Positions 25,771 through 33,597 of a DNA stretch of 64,000 bases are shown in pieces. This stretch comes from Gordonia sp. PP30. GTDB lineage: Bacteria; Actinomycetota; Actinomycetes; Mycobacteriales; Mycobacteriaceae. The notes beneath the pieces were generated by a model. The model saw only the letters and a program-made list of their open reading frames with translations. It did no database searches and was not told the origin of the DNA. The position numbers were made by a program, and so were the translations under genes. The stretch covers positions 2,852,001-2,916,000 of the forward strand of contig NZ_CP095864.1 in NCBI RefSeq assembly GCF_023100845.1, given 5' to 3'. Every line of letters starts with the position of its first letter. Within the stretch, counting starts at the first letter, position 1.

Positions 25771-26706
25771 TCAGCGCAGAGCCAGCGCGCCGATCGTGTC
25801 TGCCTGCCGGTACTGAAGGTACTTCTGCACCGTGTCGACGGGCACCGCGGACGTCGCGGTCGCCACGGTGACCACCACGAACTCACGCGCGGCACCGTTG
25901 CGCCACTTGCCGGTGGCGAATCCGGTCAGGTAGCTGCCCGACGGAAGATCCAGGTCGTCGTCGGTGAACTTGCCGTCCGAGGCGGAGGCCGCCGCGGAGT
26001 CGGTGAAGGTCATCACGAGCTGGGTCAGCATCAGGTCGCCGCCCTGCGCCTTCCACACCAGCAGTGATCCATAGCGGCAGCCGAGCTCGGTCATCTTGCC
26101 GGCCTCTTCGAAGGCCGAACAGCTCGGGTAGTCCGCACCCCGGACCCAGTCGGCCTGTGCCGACATGTCACCCAGCCGGAAATTCCAGTCCTGCCCGAAC
26201 TCGGTGTAGCTGAACTTGCCGCCCGGCAGCGGCACCGGCACCGACGAACTCGGGGACTCCGACGACGGGTACCCGCTCGTCGGCACACTGGCCGAGGGCG
26301 AGCCGGTCGCGGACGTATCGTCCTTCTTCTTGTCCCCGCTGAGCAGAATCGCCGCGGTGATACCGCCCGCGATCAGCACCGCGACCACCAGGATCGCCGT
26401 GACGATCAAGCCGGTGCGCGACTTCTTTGGCGGCGGGCCCCCGGCGGGATAGCCGGCCTGTGGGTAACCGGCTTGCGGGTAACCGGGCTGCGGGTAACCG
26501 GCCTGCGGGTAGCCGGTCTGTGGGTAACCGGGCTGGGGATAGCCGGGCTGCTGCATCGGGGGGCCGGCCGGCGGCGGCCCGCCCATCGGCGGATAGCCGC
26601 CGCCGGCGGCGGGCCCGGGCGGGCTCGACCAGCCGGGCTGCGACGGGATCCCCGCCTGCTGCGTCGGGTCGTACTGCCCCGGCTGTCCACCGTATGGATT
26701 GGTCAC
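25771..26706 (-). CDS. Proline-rich single-pass membrane/secreted-domain protein
   Basis: 311 residues. An N-terminal cytoplasmic tail (about 1-92) rich in P, G, Q and Y contains seven consecutive pentapeptides of the type (P/T/A)GYPQ. It is followed by KKSR, a membrane helix (about 97-122, [24 protein letters not shown]) and, after a Ser-rich linker, an extracytoplasmic domain of about 140 residues with two cysteines ([17 protein letters not shown]). The domain resembles actinobacterial secreted proteins without known function. GTG 26706 is taken as start ([14 protein letters not shown]) with a GAGGACGAGG ribosome site. No partner genes are obvious. Confidence 0.8.
   Translation of the reverse strand: MTNPYGGQPGQYDPTQQAGIPSQPGWSSPPGPAAGGGYPPMGGPPPAGPPMQQPGYPQPGYPQTGYPQAGYPQPGYPQAGYPQAGYPAGGPPPKKSRTGLIVTAILVVAVLIAGGITAAILLSGDKKKDDTSATGSPSASVPTSGYPSSESPSSSVPVPLPGGKFSYTEFGQDWNFRLGDMSAQADWVRGADYPSCSAFEEAGKMTELGCRYGSLLVWKAQGGDLMLTQLVMTFTDSAAASASDGKFTDDDLDLPSGSYLTGFATGKWRNGAAREFVVVTVATATSAVPVDTVQKYLQYRQADTIGALALR
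26447..26551. repeat. 15-bp in-gene tandem repeat encoding (P/T/A)GYPQ
   Basis: Seven tandem 15-base units of the type GGGTAACCGG(G/C)(C/T)TGC lie within the proline-rich protein gene (minus strand reading PGYPQ). Units differ at few positions, so length variation by slippage is likely. Confidence 0.85.
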
Positions 26707-26784
26707 ACCCTCGTCCTCTCCGCGCGCCCGGCCTCGCCGGTCACCTCTGCCCAGCGTAGGGCGCAGGTCGGCCGAATCCGGCAC

Positions 26785-27336
26785 TCACCCCGGGACGAGC
26801 GCCTCCGCGACGGTCGGCGCGCCGTCCACGCGGGCGATCAGGTCGATCGCGTCACCCGCCGCGACCGGCCCCGCGTCGACCACCCGCAGATAGGCTCCCG
26901 GACGCCCGGCCTGCAGGAATCGCTTGACCCAGCCGCGCTCGTCGGCGCCGCCGACCCAACGTGCGAAGGTCTGGCACGGGATCCGCGGCCCGGTCACCTC
27001 GACCACCAGCCGCCCGCCGATCCGCCAGCGGTCACCGATCCGGGCACCGGACACGTCCAGGCCCGACACCCGCAGGTTCTCACCGAACCAGCCGGGCGGC
27101 GTGGGGCGCGACAACTCGCCGGACCAGTACTCGGCGTCCTCGGCCGCGTACGCGTACACCGCCTTGTCGAGCCCGCCGTGGTGTTTGCGGTCGGCCTGGA
27201 CGTCCGCGTACAGGCCGTACGGTCCGGCCTTCACCGGCCCGGTCACCGGCTGTTTGTCGATGGCGGTCACGCCGACCGCGCCGGGGTCGGGCCGCAATCG
27301 ATGGACCACGCAGACGTCGAGAACCAATCCGGGCAT
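26785..27336 (-). CDS. MOSC-domain protein (YiiM-like)
   Basis: 183 residues with the MOSC (molybdenum cofactor sulfurase C-terminal-like) fold. Motifs: KHHGGLDKAVYAYAAEDAEYW, GWFGENLRVSGLD, GDRWRIGGRLVVEVTGPRIPC with the conserved cysteine (Cys near residue 121), and FLQAGRPGAYLRVVDAG. Proteins of this group act in molybdoenzyme-linked reduction of N-hydroxylated compounds. ATG 27336 lies 15 bases from the putative -35 of the divergent tetR, so its promoter overlaps that regulatory region. Confidence 0.88.
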   Translation of the reverse strand: MPGLVLDVCVVHRLRPDPGAVGVTAIDKQPVTGPVKAGPYGLYADVQADRKHHGGLDKAVYAYAAEDAEYWSGELSRPTPPGWFGENLRVSGLDVSGARIGDRWRIGGRLVVEVTGPRIPCQTFARWVGGADERGWVKRFLQAGRPGAYLRVVDAGPVAAGDAIDLIARVDGAPTVAEALVPG

Positions 27337-27350
27337 GACGAACAGCCTAC

Positions 27351-27392
27351 TTGCCAGTTTCTTGCACTAGTGCAATACTGCACTAGTGCAAG
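27351..27392 (+). promoter_or_regulatory. Promoter with double GCACTAGTGC operator covering a leaderless start
   Basis: TTGCCA (27351-27356), a 17-base spacer and AATACT (27374-27379) form a good promoter. Two palindromes centred 16 bp apart (TTGCACTAGTGCAA at 27362-27375 and TGCACTAGTGCA at 27379-27390) cover the spacer, the -10 and the GTG start codon of tetR (27386). The expected transcription start falls on the start codon itself. Confidence 0.75.
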
Positions 27393-28012
27393 AAACTACG
27401 ACCAGCCCGCGTGAACAGAAGCGCGCCGAGACACTCCGGCGCATTCACGACGCCGCCGTCGAGCTGACCCTGCGCGACGGGCTCGCCGCCGCGACGGTCA
27501 GCGACATCGCCGAACGCGCCGGCGTCTCCCGTCGTACGTTCTTCAACTACTTCCCCACCAAGGAAGACGCCGTCCTCGGCATCTCGGAGCCGCGCATTCC
27601 ACCGCACGCGCTGGAGTCGTTCCTCCACCCGGCTCCCCCGGCCGGCGACGACGCGGGGGCCGATCGCTTCGCGCAGGCCCTCGAACTGACGGTGACCACC
27701 TTGGCCTCCGTCGGACCCCGCCCGAGTCAGGACATCGCGGTCATCGTCGGCCGGTACCCGGAACTCATCAACCGGATCCGATCCCATCGCGACGCGACGC
27801 AACAACTGCTCGTCGACGCGCTCACCGAGCGCCTGGCCCAGCAGCACAGCCCGGCGAGCGCCGCCGACAGCGCCCGCGCCCTGATCCTGCTCTCCGGCGC
27901 CGTACTCCGCTTCGCGCACGGCGACGACCCCGGACCGTTCGACGATCCCGACCCCGCCGCCGTCAAGAACGCCATGACCGCTTTCCGCAACGCTCTGAAA
28001 GATCTCGCATGA
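27386..28012 (+). CDS. TetR-family repressor of the adjacent DHA2 efflux pump
   Basis: 208 residues. HTH VSDIAERAGVSRRTFFNYFP (about 33-52) preceded by RRIHDAAVELTLRDG. The start is GTG 27386, which lies inside the second operator palindrome and has no ribosome site, pointing to leaderless translation. The stop overlaps the ATG of the transporter gene (ATGA), so both are translated from one mRNA. Autorepression with induction by a transported drug or metabolite is the likely circuit, as in many TetR-EmrB/QacA pairs. Confidence 0.9.
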   Translation: MQETTTSPREQKRAETLRRIHDAAVELTLRDGLAAATVSDIAERAGVSRRTFFNYFPTKEDAVLGISEPRIPPHALESFLHPAPPAGDDAGADRFAQALELTVTTLASVGPRPSQDIAVIVGRYPELINRIRSHRDATQQLLVDALTERLAQQHSPASAADSARALILLSGAVLRFAHGDDPGPFDDPDPAAVKNAMTAFRNALKDLA

Positions 28013-29661
28013 CCCAGCCCGTATCCGGCAAGAACCGGAACATCCTCTTCCTCTTCATCGGCCTGATGATCACCATGCTGATGGCCTCCCTCAACCAGAC
28101 CGTGCTGTCGACCGCACTGCCGACCATCGTCGGACAGCTCAACGGCGTCGAGCAGATGACCTGGGTGATCACCGCCTACATCCTCGCCAGCACCATCGTG
28201 ATGCCGGTCTACGGCCGCATCAGCGACCTCCTCGGCCGCAAACCGGTGATCCTCGCGGCCATCGGCATCTTCATCGTGGGCTCGATCGTCGGCGGCCTCG
28301 CGCCGAACATCGACGTCCTGATCGCCGCCCGCGTCCTGCAGGGACTCGGCGGCGGCGGTCTGATGATCCTGTCGCAGGCGGCCATCGCCGACGTCGTCCC
28401 GGCCCGCGACCGCGGCCGCTACATGGGCGCCATCGGTGCCGTCTTCGCCGTCTCCTCGGTCGCCGGACCGCTGCTCGGCGGCTGGCTGACCGACGGCCCC
28501 GGCTGGCGCTGGGCGTTCTGGGTCAACATCCCGCTGGGCGTCCTCGCCCTCGCCGCCTGCCTGGTCTTCCTCAAGCTGCCCGCGGTGGAGCGCACCGAGC
28601 GCCCGAAGCTCGACTACCTCGGCATGAGCCTGATCGCCGCGGCCACCACCATGCTCGTCCTGGTCTGCACCTGGGGCGGCGGACAGTACGCCTGGGGTTC
28701 CCCGCAGATCATCGGCCTGATCGTGGCGACCGTCGCCGCGGCCGCGGCCTTCTGCTGGGCCGAGACCCGTGCCGAGAATCCGGTGATCCCGCTGGCACTG
28801 TTCACCGACCGCAACTTCACCCTGAGCACCATCGCCGCGCTGATGATCGGCGTCGCCATGTTCGGCGCGCTCGGCTACATGCCGACCTACATCCAGATGG
28901 TCACCCACGTCACCGCGACACACGCCGGTCTGTTGATGATCCCGATGATGGGCGGCCTGCTGGTGGCCTCCATCGGTTCCGGCCGCGTGGTCAGCGCCAC
29001 CGGCAAGTACAAGGCGTTCCCGATCGTCGGTTCGGTGATCATCGCCGTCGGCCTCGGTCTGCTGTCGACCCTGCGCGTCGAGAGCCCGACCTGGCTGATG
29101 TGCACCTACCTCGCCGTTCTGGGCGTCGGTATCGGCCTCGCTCTGCAGATCCTGACGCTGATCGTGCAGAACTCGTTCCCACTGCGGATCGTCGGCACCG
29201 CGACGGCGTCGATGAACTACTTCCGCCAGGTCGGCGCCACCCTGGGCTCGGCGATCGTCGGCTCCATCTTCACCTCGCGCCTGGTCGACGCCATCATGGG
29301 GCGGATGGCCTCCGGCGAGCTGCCCGCCGAGGGCGGCGAGAGCACCCTGAAGCAGCTCACCCCCTCGGTGGTGAACGGCCTGCCCGAGGCGGTACGCCAG
29401 CCGATCATCCACGCCTACAACGGCGCGCTGCTGCCGATCTTCCTGTGCCTGGTGCCGCTCGCGGTGATCGCACTGATCGCGCTGCTGTTCATCGAGCCGA
29501 AGCCGCTGGCCACCAGCGTGCAGAAGGAGGCGCCGGCCGAGTCCCTCGCCGAGGGCCAGCTGCTGGAGATGGTCGACGACGGCGACGGGATCACCGCCTT
29601 CGGCGGTCCGGCGACCGGCGCGTCCGCCGACGACGGCGCCCGCGAACCCGTTCGGGTCTGA
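28009..29661 (+). CDS. DHA2-family (EmrB/QacA) MFS drug exporter
   Basis: 550-residue proton-driven exporter of the 14-membrane-segment DHA2 group. Motif A appears as YGRISDLLGRKPV, motif C-like region GAVFAVSSVAGPLLGGWLTD, and the DHA2 opening LDQT-type segment reads SLNQTVLSTALPTIVGQLNG, with N in place of the frequent D. The C-terminus is a soluble acidic tail (about 505-550). ATG 28009 overlaps the tetR stop. A bidirectional hairpin (29680-29719) ends the unit. Substrate cannot be read from the sequence. Confidence 0.92.
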   Translation: MTQPVSGKNRNILFLFIGLMITMLMASLNQTVLSTALPTIVGQLNGVEQMTWVITAYILASTIVMPVYGRISDLLGRKPVILAAIGIFIVGSIVGGLAPNIDVLIAARVLQGLGGGGLMILSQAAIADVVPARDRGRYMGAIGAVFAVSSVAGPLLGGWLTDGPGWRWAFWVNIPLGVLALAACLVFLKLPAVERTERPKLDYLGMSLIAAATTMLVLVCTWGGGQYAWGSPQIIGLIVATVAAAAAFCWAETRAENPVIPLALFTDRNFTLSTIAALMIGVAMFGALGYMPTYIQMVTHVTATHAGLLMIPMMGGLLVASIGSGRVVSATGKYKAFPIVGSVIIAVGLGLLSTLRVESPTWLMCTYLAVLGVGIGLALQILTLIVQNSFPLRIVGTATASMNYFRQVGATLGSAIVGSIFTSRLVDAIMGRMASGELPAEGGESTLKQLTPSVVNGLPEAVRQPIIHAYNGALLPIFLCLVPLAVIALIALLFIEPKPLATSVQKEAPAESLAEGQLLEMVDDGDGITAFGGPATGASADDGAREPVRV

Positions 29662-29679
29662 CGGCTCCCGGAACCACCC

Positions 29680-29719
29680 ATGACCGACGGCCGCGCCGAC
29701 TCGCGCGGCCGTCGGTCAT
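29680..29719. terminator. Bidirectional hairpin terminator
   Basis: 16-bp perfect arms (29680-29695 with 29704-29719) and an 8-base loop lie between the converging MFS and VOC genes, close to both stops. Confidence 0.88.
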
Positions 29720-29732
29720 ACCGGCGAAGCGC

Positions 29733-30632
29733 TCAGGGAAGCGGGAGATCGGCCAGCACGATCTTCTTCATGCCCAGCATCGCCCGGTACGCCTCCGGCG
29801 TGACCATCCGCTCACCCAGGTCGCCCGGCACCACCTGCCAGCTGACACCGAACTCGTCGGCGCACCATCCGCACTGCTCGGCCTCGGGGACCGCCGAGAG
29901 CGCCGCCCAGAGCCGGTCGATCTCCTCTTGGCCGTCGCAGTTCACCTGGAACGACACGCCGCAGGTGAACGAGAAGTCCTGCGGCTCGATCGAGTCCATC
30001 GCGGTGAACCACTGGCCGGCCAGCCGGAAGTCGCCCCACATCACCGAATCGGGGCGCACCGCACCGGTGGTCGTCGAATAGTCGACCACCATGCCGATCC
30101 CGGAATCGGGGAACAGGCCGGTGTACTTGGTGATCGCCGCCCGCGCCCGGTTCTGCGCGGGGCCGCAGAACAGCAGCGACGGCATCACGAACGGGCGCGT
30201 CTCTCCGTCGGGATTGTTCAACAGCAGTTGCCAGGTGACGCCGTAGCGGTCGCGGACCCAGCCGTGGCGCGGGCTGAACGGGTACTCGCCGAGTTCCCGG
30301 ACCACCTCGCCGCCGTCGACCAGGCCGGCCCACACCGCGTCGAGCGTGCCGGCGGCGTCGGGGTCGCGGTCGGGGTCGAAGTTCAGCAGGAAGGTGATCG
30401 ACTCGTTGGGGCTGAATTCGGGCCCGGCGTTGATCAGCATCAGCTGGTAGCCGTCGATCACCACCTCGGCCATCAGCGGTTTCCCGGCCATCTCGCGCTG
30501 GAAGTCCGGCAGCCCCTCGTCGGGGTAGCGGGCGATCACCGCGCCCCGCGTGCGGGGGAAGACGGACGCGTAGAACGCCGCGGCCTCTTCGGCGGTGCCG
30601 TTGCACCAGATGTTCGGGACGATCTTCGCCAT
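29733..30632 (-). CDS. Tandem VOC/PhnB-like (3-demethylubiquinone methyltransferase-like) protein
   Basis: 299 residues made of two PhnB-type vicinal-oxygen-chelate modules. The first opens KIVPNIWCNGTAEEAAAFYA and closes DRYGVTWQLLLNN; the second opens VMPSLLFCGPAQNRARAAIT and closes DEFGVSWQVVPGD with YRAMLGMKKIVLADL. The paired HGWVRD/GWCADE segments correspond to the closing strand of each module. Metal-binding residues are not certain, and proteins of this group are mostly of unknown substrate. ATG 30632 has GGAGG upstream. It is divergent from the gene at 30728. Confidence 0.88.
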   Translation of the reverse strand: MAKIVPNIWCNGTAEEAAAFYASVFPRTRGAVIARYPDEGLPDFQREMAGKPLMAEVVIDGYQLMLINAGPEFSPNESITFLLNFDPDRDPDAAGTLDAVWAGLVDGGEVVRELGEYPFSPRHGWVRDRYGVTWQLLLNNPDGETRPFVMPSLLFCGPAQNRARAAITKYTGLFPDSGIGMVVDYSTTTGAVRPDSVMWGDFRLAGQWFTAMDSIEPQDFSFTCGVSFQVNCDGQEEIDRLWAALSAVPEAEQCGWCADEFGVSWQVVPGDLGERMVTPEAYRAMLGMKKIVLADLPLP

Positions 30633-30727
30633 GGCAGCCTCCGGGCTCGAGTGGTGTGCGTCTCCATTGTGCGTGTCCGCCGTCACTGATTGTCGATCAT
30701 GCCAACGTTCGTTGTATCGTTTGGGCC

Positions 30728-31459
30728 ATGACCAGCGTGGCCGACCTCGGGGCTCGACGACTCTCCGCCGTCGCCGATCAGGCATCGTCGCTGGTCAACC
30801 GTGCCGCCGATGCGGCGACCCAGGCCGCGGCCCGCCCGGCGAGCAAGGCCCTCGAGGTGGCCCGCTCCTACGCGCCGGTGCAGCCGCCGCAGATTCCCGC
30901 CGAGGGCGTGAGCGCCGCCAACAAGCTGCTCCGCCAGCTCGGCATCAACGCCTTCACCCCCACGCTCGGTTTCAGCACCGATCTGACGCTCCCGATCGGC
31001 GTCGGCGGCGCGGTGGCCGGCCCGTACACGCCGGGCGTCGGCAACCTCAGCGTCGCCGGTTTCAGCCTCAACGCGGTCCGCCGCGGTGAGATCCTCTGCG
31101 GATTCGTGCCGGTCGGCGGGATCTTCGCCGATTTCGGCGACAAGTCGGGCATCCATGTCGCCTGGCTGAACCTGAACACGCTGCGCGGCGGGTTCGACAC
31201 TCCGCTCGGCGGTCTCATCGACACCGTGCTCGACGCCGTCGTCAGCCATGCCAAGGCCGCCCCGATCCCGGCGACGGCCTACTCCACGCCGGTCAGCGCC
31301 CTCAAACGCGCCCTCGCGGTGATCCCGTCGAACGGGGTGCGCGGCGGCGTCGTCGAAACCGGTCCCGGCCTGGTGCTCTGCGCCATCTACGGCACCGTCA
31401 AACGCGGCGGCACCACGTACGTGTTCTTCCCGTCGTTCGGTCTCACCGAAGCGCACTGA
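30728..31459 (+). CDS. Conserved protein of unknown function
   Basis: 243 residues, no recognised family. An alanine-rich amphipathic N-terminal helix (about 1-60) precedes a compact region rich in G and hydrophobics (STDLTLPIGVGGAVAGPYTPGVGNLSVAGFSLN, GFVPVGGIFADFGDKSGIHVAWLN, VETGPGLVLCAIYGTVKRGGTTYVFFPSFG) that reads like successive beta-strands. No clear signal peptide. ATG 30728 was chosen because the 24 additional residues of the longer frame cover the promoter, where a weak TTGTCG/TATCGT pair is visible and little leader would remain. Ends eight bases before the convergent SDR. Confidence 0.7.
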   Translation: MTSVADLGARRLSAVADQASSLVNRAADAATQAAARPASKALEVARSYAPVQPPQIPAEGVSAANKLLRQLGINAFTPTLGFSTDLTLPIGVGGAVAGPYTPGVGNLSVAGFSLNAVRRGEILCGFVPVGGIFADFGDKSGIHVAWLNLNTLRGGFDTPLGGLIDTVLDAVVSHAKAAPIPATAYSTPVSALKRALAVIPSNGVRGGVVETGPGLVLCAIYGTVKRGGTTYVFFPSFGLTEAH

Positions 31460-31466
31460 ACCCGGC

Positions 31467-32243
31467 TCAGCCCTTCACCAGGCCGCCGTCGACGATCAGG
31501 TTCTGACCGGTCACTCCGCGCGCCCACGGCGAGGCGAAGAACAGTGCGGCGTCGGCGAGCTGTTCCGGCGTCGTGACCGTACGCAGCGGGGTGCCCGCGG
31601 CGATGGCATCGAACACCGGCTCCGGGGTGGCCGCTGACGCATCCGTGGTGCGGAGCAGTCCGCCCGAGATCATGTTGACCGTGATTCCGCGCGGTCCGAG
31701 ATCGTCGGCAAAGGTCCGCGTCAGCGAGAGCAGCGCCGCCTTCGCGGCGGTGTAGTCGTGGTAGGGCACCACGGGATGCTGGAACAGGTTGGTACCGATA
31801 TTGATCACCCGGCCGAAGCCCGCGTCGGCCATAGCCGGCACGGCCGACTGGATCACGTTGAGCGAGCCTTCCCCGGAACCGGCGAACTGAGCCGCGAACT
31901 CCGGGTATCCGATGGTGTCCGCGGGTGATCGGGCGTCGCCGTTGAAGGTGAAGTGGGCGAGAGCATTGTTGACGACCGTGGTGACCGGTTCACCGAAGTG
32001 ATCGGCCGCGCCGGCCATCATCGCCTCGACGTCCGCGCGGTCGCGGACGTCGGCACGTACCGGCAGCGCGGACGCCGGGAACTCGGCGGCGAGCGCCTCG
32101 GCCGCACGCTTCGACGAGTGGTAGTCGATCACCACGCGGGCGCCTTCGCGGAGGAAGGCGCGGCTCAGGGCGGCGCCGAGTCCTCGCGCGCCGCCGGTCA
32201 CGACGACGATCTGTTCAGACAGGGACCGTACCGGGAATGCCAT
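31467..32243 (-). CDS. SDR-family oxidoreductase (3-oxoacyl-ACP reductase-like)
   Basis: 258-residue SDR of FabG type. Cofactor motif TGGARGLG (16-23), NNA (92-94, followed by L instead of G), catalytic Tyr164 and Lys168 (YTAAK). The usual serine is replaced by Thr151 in INIGTNLFQHP, a change that some SDRs tolerate. The C-terminus SPWARGVTGQNLIVDGG is typical. ATG 32243 starts MAFPVRS. It is the last background gene before the accessory region, with 416 bases of non-coding DNA upstream. Confidence 0.88.
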   Translation of the reverse strand: MAFPVRSLSEQIVVVTGGARGLGAALSRAFLREGARVVIDYHSSKRAAEALAAEFPASALPVRADVRDRADVEAMMAGAADHFGEPVTTVVNNALAHFTFNGDARSPADTIGYPEFAAQFAGSGEGSLNVIQSAVPAMADAGFGRVINIGTNLFQHPVVPYHDYTAAKAALLSLTRTFADDLGPRGITVNMISGGLLRTTDASAATPEPVFDAIAAGTPLRTVTTPEQLADAALFFASPWARGVTGQNLIVDGGLVKG

Positions 32244-32659
32244 ATCGGGTGCCTCTCGGGCGTCGGGCGAGAGACTGCCGTGTCGCCCGGCGCCGACCGG
32301 GCCGCAGTGACGACCCGCAGATCATCGCGGAACGCCGAACGTGACAATCCCTTCGCCAGTGCTGGGCCGTGTTGCGAAAGTCTTCTGCGAGGCATTCGGC
32401 GAGTCCGATGGGCGGATGGCAAGGCGGAGGAGGGAGGGATACCGGCCGGTATCCTGACCGACGACAACGCAGCCAGCCGTTCATCGGGCCGACGAGGCCC
32501 GCAAAGGGACTTTCGCAACACGGCCAAACTGGATCAGGTTCGACGGGTGTCATCTCAGCCGATGCACGCTCCGGAGAGAGCGCGACCGGCACCCCGTGTC
32601 GCTCCGCCATCCCATCACGGACGCCGCCGTCGCACAAGGCGGTCCGGCCGCACGGACAC
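32244..32659. other. Non-coding boundary region with foldback element
   Basis: A 416-base stretch without a credible gene. Open frames here overlap the foldback element at 32365-32525 and have poor, proline/arginine-rich composition. The right part (32526-32659) has no recognisable feature; a short stretch reads like an eroded coding remnant on the minus strand (MAERHGVPVALSPERASAEM) but has no start signals. It separates the SDR from the last gene of the giant operon. Confidence 0.7.
32365..32525. mobile_element. 161-bp foldback (MITE-like) element with 18-bp perfect terminal inverted repeats
   Basis: GGCCGTGTTGCGAAAGTC at 32365-32382 is repeated exactly inverted at 32508-32525. The centre (32437-32454) is an 18-bp perfect palindrome GGATACCGGCCGGTATCC whose midpoint coincides with the element's midpoint. 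The two arms between also match imperfectly (shared blocks TGCG, TCGGC, CCGATG, CGG, TGGC at corresponding places), so the whole unit is one long imperfect hairpin. The ends resemble IS6-family termini (GGCnnTGTTGCAAA). No 8-bp target duplication is seen (CAGTGCTG against AAACTGGA). Non-autonomous transposon or another hairpin-forming repeat. Confidence 0.65.
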
Positions 32660-33580
32660 TCAGACCTCGAGCGCCACCTGGGCGATCAGCGCCGGGATGT
32701 CCGGATCGTCGTAGGTGAACCGGGTGCCCGCCACCGTGCCCTCGACCCGCTCGATGCCGTTCAGCAGGCACTGCCATTGGTCGTCCGACAGGTCGGCGAG
32801 CACGGTCGACGCCGGCACTCCCGCGGCCGCGGCGACGTCGGCCGCGTACTGCTCCGGCGAATTGCGGCCGTCACCGTGCGGCGCGTACTTCTGGAACGTC
32901 GCCTCGATGGTGCGGGGCAGGTAGCCGTTCCGTTGCAGCCACGGGCGGATCGCCGCGAAGCCGGTGTCGTGATCCGGGAAGATCATGAAGTCGTGCCAGT
33001 TCAGCTTGCCGGGGAACTGGTCGTACGAGCCCCCGTCGCTGGTCAGGTTTCCCGGATTGTTGTTGAGCCACGCGTAGGTCCCCTTCCCGCCGAGCAACTG
33101 CGGCTGCCCCATGCGCAGTTCGGTGTCGTACAGGACGACGTTGAAGATGTGCTTGCCGTTGTCGCAGTAGTCGTTCCGGTCGCCCGGGTTGGACGTCGGG
33201 AACCAGGTGCGGCGCGGGATGTTCCGCGCCGTGCAGACCTGCGGCCCCGCGATGGCCCGGTCGTTGCCCTGGCCGTCGTAGTACCAGAGGTGATCGCCGG
33301 CCACGAGCGGCACGGGCGGCTGACCCGTCGCATCGATGACCGCACCGATCTTCGCGAGCGTCGCTCCGCCCGGGTCCACCCGGCCGTCCGCGACGGGCAG
33401 GTCCTGCAGTTCCTGGAATCGTTCGATCGCGGCGATCAGCTCATCGGGCGTCGACGGCTGCTCCGCCGCCCCGCCCCGATCCGGCCCGACCTCGGCCAAC
33501 GCCGCTCCGATGCTCTCGACGTCCGCCGGGAAGTTCTTGCCGCCGCGCCCGACGCTGCCTGCAATGGTGATCGTTGTCAT
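32660..33580 (-). CDS. PG-binding-like plus NNNPGN-type lysozyme-like protein
   Basis: 306 residues; last gene of the giant operon. The N-terminus TITIAGSVGRGGKNFPADVESI with AIERFQELQDLPVADGRVDPGG (about 50-75) is a peptidoglycan-binding-like module of the SVGxGGxN...DGRVDPGG type. The second part contains TYAWLNNNPGNLTSDGG and DFMIFPDHDTGFAAIRPWLQ, then TIEATFQKYAPHGDGR with SPEQYAADVAAAAGVPAST. This order (NNPGN, F-x-F/D, TI-x-x-YAP, Y-x-x-V-A) matches a phage-type lysozyme-like family. ATG 33580 has GGAGGAAG upstream. No signal peptide. The catalytic role is inferred. Confidence 0.7.
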   Translation of the reverse strand: MTTITIAGSVGRGGKNFPADVESIGAALAEVGPDRGGAAEQPSTPDELIAAIERFQELQDLPVADGRVDPGGATLAKIGAVIDATGQPPVPLVAGDHLWYYDGQGNDRAIAGPQVCTARNIPRRTWFPTSNPGDRNDYCDNGKHIFNVVLYDTELRMGQPQLLGGKGTYAWLNNNPGNLTSDGGSYDQFPGKLNWHDFMIFPDHDTGFAAIRPWLQRNGYLPRTIEATFQKYAPHGDGRNSPEQYAADVAAAAGVPASTVLADLSDDQWQCLLNGIERVEGTVAGTRFTYDDPDIPALIAQVALEV

Positions 33581-33597
33581 GTCTTCCTCCTGGTGAT

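Noticed and set aside
32357..32533. 8-bp target-site duplication of an IS6-type insertion
   Set aside because: The flanks CAGTGCTG and AAACTGGA do not match.
32215..32637. Minus-strand frame of 140 codons in the boundary region
   Set aside because: It runs through the foldback element, has no ribosome site, and its composition is not protein-like.
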